Part shown: positions 59,428-64,000 of the stretch, one piece after another
How the letters are laid out: each line of letters starts with the position of its first letter
Numbering within the stretch: the stretch's first letter is position 1
Origin: Ceratodon purpureus
Lineage: Eukaryota > Streptophyta > Bryopsida > Pseudoditrichales > Ditrichaceae
Length of the DNA: 64,000 nt
Assembly (NCBI GenBank): GCA_014871385.1
Contig: CM026426.1
Span: 71,051,377 to 71,115,376 of the forward strand
Reading direction: 5' to 3'
The notes under the pieces: generated by a model
What the model was told of the DNA's origin: nothing
What the model saw: only the letters and a program-made list of their open reading frames with translations
Databases searched by the model: none
Position numbers and translations under genes: made by a program

Positions 59428-59787
59428 GTTCGTTCATTATGAGCTAAATTGTACTTAGCTCACTGTGAGCTGAATTGGACTTAGCTCACTATGAGCTAAA
59501 TTAGACTTAGCTCAGTATGAGCTAAATTAGACTTAGCTCACTATGAGTTATCTGTGTCTTAGCTCAATCTGTGCTAAAACGGACTTAGCTCACTGTGAGC
59601 TAAAACGGACTTAGCTCACTGTGAGCTAAAACGGACTTAGCTCACTGTGAGCTAAAACGGACTTGGCTCACTGCGAGCTAAAATGGACTTAGCTCACTGT
59701 GAGCAAAACTCCACTTACTTCACGGAGATCAAGATTTGATTTAGCTCATTTTGAGAAGACTTTGACTTACCTCACACAGAGCTAATT
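59428..59787. repeat. Palindrome array 2: fourteen units of exactly 26 bp
   Basis: Units start at 59,428 and then every 26 bases (59,454, 59,480, and so on to 59,766). The core is CTTAGCTCAC-T-GTGAGCTAAAA with the short linker CGGA or TAGA. Central units are nearly identical; the outer ones (59,714, 59,740, 59,766) are worn, but the 26-base phase is kept throughout. Confidence 0.92.
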
Positions 59788-60862
59788 TGCAATTGACTGA
59801 AAGTGTAGGATATAACTGAGATACTTGTTCCCGAGATACGAATTGTTTTACTATACGCTATGTTTATAGTATGACTGAAACAACTAACCCTTAGGTACAG
59901 TACGGTTCAGTGTTTGTACGTAGTCATTTATAATTTATAATCAATGAAGATAAGATCCACAGAATATTGTAACGAACATGAACCCAATGTAGTCTAAGTG
60001 GAAGTGAGGAATTCATGCCCGAATGTTTACTTCGTGAATATAAAACCGAACGTGATAATTCGTGAAGTTAAACGCCATCTATTCGTACTGAGTTTAAAAG
60101 AATTTAGCTCATAGTGAGCTAAATTACTAGTAGTTCATAGTGGGCTATATCGCGCACTAGGTCGTTGTAATCCAAATTAACGATCAAATATCGCAGGTAA
60201 CTTTCAATTCACTAGTACTACGCTATGAACATTTCTGGTCAATTCTAACTCATTACATGTATCTCAAGAGAAATATGTTCACGAAGGCCACATCATTCTA
60301 TGTTTTGAATTCTTCCGCATAGGTGATTTAAAACTCGTAACAGTTGCCGAAGACAGTGTTTGTTGCTGTGATATAGGTGCGATTTATCACTGGAGTATTG
60401 ATTTATAATAATGCTATAAAATCAGAATAGCGATACCGTGCAAAATGAAATGTGTGAATCAAATTGATGGTATATTGGAGATACGACATATCGTAGAAAA
60501 TAATGTTTATTAAAGTTTTTAGTAATTGGGTGAATAAGCTACATACACGAGAACTCGAGTAATATCGTAGACTTGTTTGAACCGCTTTGTCAGATAGAGC
60601 ACTTTGGCTCACAGTGAGCTAAATTAGTTATGTTGAAAAGTACCTGACTGCTATTGTATGTTTGCATAAGCTACCTTGGTATTCAGTAACTGCATGCATG
60701 GGACTTGAAGAGACTCTTCTATTCTATGTATTATGTTTTATAGAAGCTGGGAGTATATATTAAGTTTGTAAAGTGCTGCAACTTCGTCTCTATCTCTTAC
60801 CCGTTTGCGTTATTTTCTCTTGTCCAGGTTTCGAAGAGTATACCTGATTTTAGCATTATAAA
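59788..60862. promoter_or_regulatory. Upstream region of the 905-aa gene with two palindromes
   Basis: Palindromes lie at 60,103-60,123 and 60,603-60,623, with a degenerate one at about 60,129. The second is 260 bases before the ATG at 60,863. A C/T-rich stretch (60,778-60,830) precedes the start, as in a plant 5' leader. Promoter function is inferred from position. Confidence 0.4.
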
Positions 60863-63580
60863 ATGGAGGCATTCTCCGTCGCTGACGAGTTTCAGGCACC
60901 ACAGTTGCCAACTTTGCCAGACGATGTCGTTACTTGCGAAGGCTTGCCTCGGTCTTCATGGATCACAAAATCAGTCACGCTAGTGAACGTGTATGGCTCT
61001 ATTGTTGCCAAAGGGATTTGCCACAGCATCGATTCAGACCTTGTCATCGGAAGTGATGGAGCTCCGCTTGGAGATGATCAAGTGGCTGTTCAGATTGCAG
61101 AGTCCTTGTGTGAAGATGATGTGCCATCGGAATGGATGTTTTCACTACGTGCTTGGCATATCCGGAATGTATTCGTGAATGGTGCATCTCTCTACGACCA
61201 TGATCAAGTGGCCATTTACAATGCTGCCGTTTCTTCGTTGCGGGGAAGAAAGCGTGTAGGAGTCAGACCTTATGAGAGTTCTAGAGTCCAGAGAGTTCCG
61301 AATAACACACCAAAGGCAGAGGAGAAGTTATCTCATGAGGCTATTGCTTCTGTATCCAGCGAAAGATGTTGTCGGTTGAATTGTGTTCAGTTCTATCCAA
61401 GACTTAAGATTGAGGCCCTACGAAATCAGTACTGGAGAGATGGGACAGTGTACTTCAAGAAGCACACTCAACTTGATGTTCATAGGCAAATGCACACTGA
61501 CGTCGCTGGGAATCGTGTAGTTACACTTGAAGGTATTGATGTATGTCATATTGCTTGGTACAAGATACTTGGAGTATCACGCACTAGCTTTTTCCGGCAC
61601 CAAAGCCTTGCTGATGAAGGTGTAAGGGCAGACCATCATGGAAATCTGGGGACTAAAAAGCCTCGTACATACACCGTTCAGGCAAAAGCAACCTTGGGTT
61701 GTTTGCTAGAGAGCGTTGCAGATCAGATGCCCCATAGATCAAGGACGTTGGAGAATGGAGAGAAGGTAGTGTCAATGGCGCTGCCACCTTCATGGAAATG
61801 GAAAGACTCTTTGCCCCAGGTGAATATAGTGAACGGTCAACTGGGGCTGCGGAAGGTTTCCCTCTCCGGGATCAGCAATATCAGGAGGCGATCCTTCCCA
61901 GAGTTTTCAGTGAAGAGACCCGGAGATAATTTTGCACGCTGTGGTACATGTGATAAACTAAAGTCGTTGAAATTGGCCAGTACAAAAGGTTCAAGGGCAG
62001 CGGATTTATGGGGAATGAAACTCCAAGAACACCTCGCTGCGCAGCGAGCGCACAGGGAGTTGTACTATGCGAATCGATATAACTCTATAACAGAGCCTGA
62101 CAATGTTGTCACTGTGATTCATGATAAAATGGATCACTCCAAAACTGCGTCCCCTGCGTACTCTCACAAGAACAAGGCTACTGATTCGTATTTCAAGTTA
62201 CCGTTGCAAGTGACTGGGATGATCGCTCATGGACATGGTGATATACGATATGCACACTATGGTTTGGATATTTATCCTAGTGACTCGAATCACACAGTAG
62301 GGAGTCTTGCTAAGCTGTTACGTGACCTTGAGTCTACACCAATGGCATGTTCAGGAGAGTTGTTTTCTGGTGATCGCATTGCACCTCTCTTTGAGGCGGT
62401 TTTGAATGGAGCCGACATTTGTAGGTCATCCCTTCCTCCAATACCAAGGACACCTGTTCCAGCGAAGCCTCTTCCTCCAATTCTAAATGTCCAGCTAGAC
62501 AATGCCTGCTCTGATAATAAGAATAGATATATGTTGTGTTTTTTTTCACTTCTTGTGGCTCGGGGTATATTTCGAGAGGTTTATGTCAACTTCATGCTTG
62601 TTGGACATACACATGATGATATTGATGCTCTGTTTGGGCGTTGGAGTATGAAGCTTCGGAAAAATGACTACCCTACAATTCCTTTGCTCATGAAATCGTT
62701 TATGGATGCTGAAACGGAGCCTGTGATCCCACACTTCATCGAAGAAGTGCCAGATTTCAAAGGATTTATTGATGGTCATATTGCTTCAGGAGACGAGGCT
62801 TTGGAGGGACATACTAATGCCCAACAGTTCAAATTCTATAAACATGCGAATGGATGGCCGATGATGCAATATAAGATTGTTTGCACCGATAGTGACTGGC
62901 TTCCAAAAGAGAATGGTGGCATTAAGTTGTGGAGTGAGCTTGGTGACGGGAGACCAAGCTTGCCATTAGGGAGTCCAAATGCATTACCAGCGCAGTGCAT
63001 GAAGAACAAAGACGAGATCATTAGGGGAATTGGGGGATTTATCAATCATTGGGATACCATGGCCAATGAAGACTTGTCTGGCGAGTTCCGGAGAAGGAAT
63101 GAAGGGATTTCACAGTACTGGAAGGGGGTGCATCAAGCTCTCGAAGAAGATATTATATCGCCTTCTACTTTGAGGGATGGATTCTGGCCACTATCTCGGT
63201 TTGCTCCATCAGCTGAAGATGAGTACCTCGATGACGGCACCGTCCGTGAAGCTTTTGCTGTAGATGAGCCCTTCATCGGGCAACACCGTGATAGACCGAA
63301 TGCATCATTTCGGGTGGCTCGTGATGTTTTTGAGGGATATTTTCTTATTGTACGCCCGGCTGATGATGATTCACGACCCTTCTGGGTAGCTAGAGCAATG
63401 TCGAATCCTTTTGAAGACTCAATTAATCATCCGAATGGTATTAAAGTGCAGTACTGGAAACCAGTGTCTACCAAAGAAGATGTCCTAGAGTGTTATGTCG
63501 GGTGGAACTCTGGAAGATCCTTCAATGGGAAGCAGATGAGGATCACACGCCTGAATGGATTGATACCGATTCACTTATGA
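60863..63580 (+). CDS. Large intronless transposase-like protein, DUF7869-type (905 aa)
   Basis: One uninterrupted frame starts MEAFSVADEFQAPQLP. The N-terminal 270 residues are unknown. Cys motifs occur at CCRLNC and ARCGTCDKLKSL. The C-terminal half has three acidic blocks: VVTVIHDKMDHSK, LNVQLDNACSDNKNRYMLCF, and FMLVGHTHDDIDALFGRWS. This order and the HTHDDID block fit the family known as DUF7869, which looks like an RNase H-fold, DDE-like nuclease found in repetitive genes of many eukaryotes. The catalytic assignment is inferred. A long C-terminal region follows with WxxR and Trp-rich strands. Being intronless and intact among palindrome arrays suggests recent mobility. Arrays lie 1.1 kb upstream and 120 bases downstream. 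Confidence 0.65.
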   Translation: MEAFSVADEFQAPQLPTLPDDVVTCEGLPRSSWITKSVTLVNVYGSIVAKGICHSIDSDLVIGSDGAPLGDDQVAVQIAESLCEDDVPSEWMFSLRAWHIRNVFVNGASLYDHDQVAIYNAAVSSLRGRKRVGVRPYESSRVQRVPNNTPKAEEKLSHEAIASVSSERCCRLNCVQFYPRLKIEALRNQYWRDGTVYFKKHTQLDVHRQMHTDVAGNRVVTLEGIDVCHIAWYKILGVSRTSFFRHQSLADEGVRADHHGNLGTKKPRTYTVQAKATLGCLLESVADQMPHRSRTLENGEKVVSMALPPSWKWKDSLPQVNIVNGQLGLRKVSLSGISNIRRRSFPEFSVKRPGDNFARCGTCDKLKSLKLASTKGSRAADLWGMKLQEHLAAQRAHRELYYANRYNSITEPDNVVTVIHDKMDHSKTASPAYSHKNKATDSYFKLPLQVTGMIAHGHGDIRYAHYGLDIYPSDSNHTVGSLAKLLRDLESTPMACSGELFSGDRIAPLFEAVLNGADICRSSLPPIPRTPVPAKPLPPILNVQLDNACSDNKNRYMLCFFSLLVARGIFREVYVNFMLVGHTHDDIDALFGRWSMKLRKNDYPTIPLLMKSFMDAETEPVIPHFIEEVPDFKGFIDGHIASGDEALEGHTNAQQFKFYKHANGWPMMQYKIVCTDSDWLPKENGGIKLWSELGDGRPSLPLGSPNALPAQCMKNKDEIIRGIGGFINHWDTMANEDLSGEFRRRNEGISQYWKGVHQALEEDIISPSTLRDGFWPLSRFAPSAEDEYLDDGTVREAFAVDEPFIGQHRDRPNASFRVARDVFEGYFLIVRPADDDSRPFWVARAMSNPFEDSINHPNGIKVQYWKPVSTKEDVLECYVGWNSGRSFNGKQMRITRLNGLIPIHL

Positions 63581-63699
63581 CTAGTTGGAAATCAAAATTA
63601 AACCTGGGACTCAAAATCCAAAAGTGCGCATTCCAGTACTTCAGAGAAATGTATCTCCAATAGTTTGGTGAGGTTCTAGGAAATTAAAGTCTGCCTTTG

Positions 63700-63995
63700 T
63701 TTAGCTTGATGTGAGCTAACTACTACGGTGCTATGAAGTTAAAGTATGCCTTCGTTTAGCTTGATGTGACGCTAATACTCTACGGTGCTAGGAAGTATTG
63801 AAGGTATATTTCATTTAGCTTGATGTGAGCTAAATACTACGGTGCTAGGAAGTTAAAGTATACTTCATTTAGGTTGATGTGAGTTAAATACTACGGTGCT
63901 ATGAAGTTAAAGTATACTTCATTTAGCTTGATGTGAGCTAAATACTACGGTCTATGAAGTTAAAGTATACTTCATTTAGCTTGATGTGAGCTAAA
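63700..63995. repeat. Palindrome array 3: six or more units of about 54 bp, runs off the window
   Basis: Units start at 63,700, 63,755, 63,814, 63,868, 63,922 and 63,975. The core TTTAGCTTGA-T-GTGAGCTAAA has a shifted left arm, so the palindrome is imperfect but constant. The spacer is TACTACGGTGCTATGAAGTT and the like, unrelated to those of the other arrays. Confidence 0.9.
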
Positions 63996-64000
63996 TACTA

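Overview
The window looks like nuclear DNA from a green plant of the streptophyte kind (land plant or charophyte alga). The signs are spliceosomal introns with GT-AG borders, TTTAGGG-type interstitial telomeric repeats, a plant-type CACTA transposon with its TNP2/TNPA gene pair, a Ty3/gypsy element primed by an Asp-tRNA-like site, and a MULE-type transposase. The style of the MULE and of the large intronless transposase-like gene suggests a bryophyte, fern or charophyte to me, but this is an inference that I could not check.

Layout. (1) About 1-12,070: a decayed Ty3/gypsy retrotransposon on the minus strand. Its long LTR (over 3.4 kb) carries its own reading frames. Its RT gene is split by a nested solo LTR of the same family in the opposite orientation (6195-8558), bounded by the 5-bp duplication TGCCT. 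(2) 12,261-26,671: an apparently complete 14.4-kb CACTA element with 30-bp inverted ends, the 3-bp duplication ATC, a minus-strand TNP2 transposase and a plus-strand TNPA/Ptta-like gene. (3) 26,744-28,524: a diverged tandem duplication with small unrecognised genes. (4) 28,805-33,362: a minus-strand multi-exon gene with five Pol II CTD-like heptads, a ParB-like domain and a permuted (beta-order) amino-methyltransferase-like domain. An eight-unit hairpin satellite of about 211 bp (33,697-35,398) lies at its 5' side. (5) 35,990-39,759: a MULE transposase gene broken by two nonsense codons. (6) 39,760-42,760: decayed exons and little else. (7) 42,767-64,000: a domain marked by a 21-bp palindrome, with arms TTTAGCTCAC and GTGAGCTAAA around a central A/T. 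It occurs as scattered copies and as three tandem arrays of different period (41, 26 and about 54 bp). This domain holds an FCP1-like phosphatase gene, a second ParB-like/methyltransferase-like gene with the 41-bp array at its 5' side, a degenerate satellite of about 165 bp, telomere-like repeats, and a 905-aa intronless transposase-like gene between two of the arrays.

The most interesting signal is the repeated pairing of a ParB-like plus degenerate beta-class methyltransferase gene with an array of palindromic or hairpin repeats just upstream. In bacteria ParB proteins read palindromic parS sites. Here a eukaryotic genome appears to carry two such gene-array pairs, one inside a region of at least 21 kb sprinkled with the same palindrome. 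That would fit a sequence-specific DNA-marking or mobile system, but binding and mobility are hypotheses. Exon borders were inferred by eye from splice motifs and reading frame.
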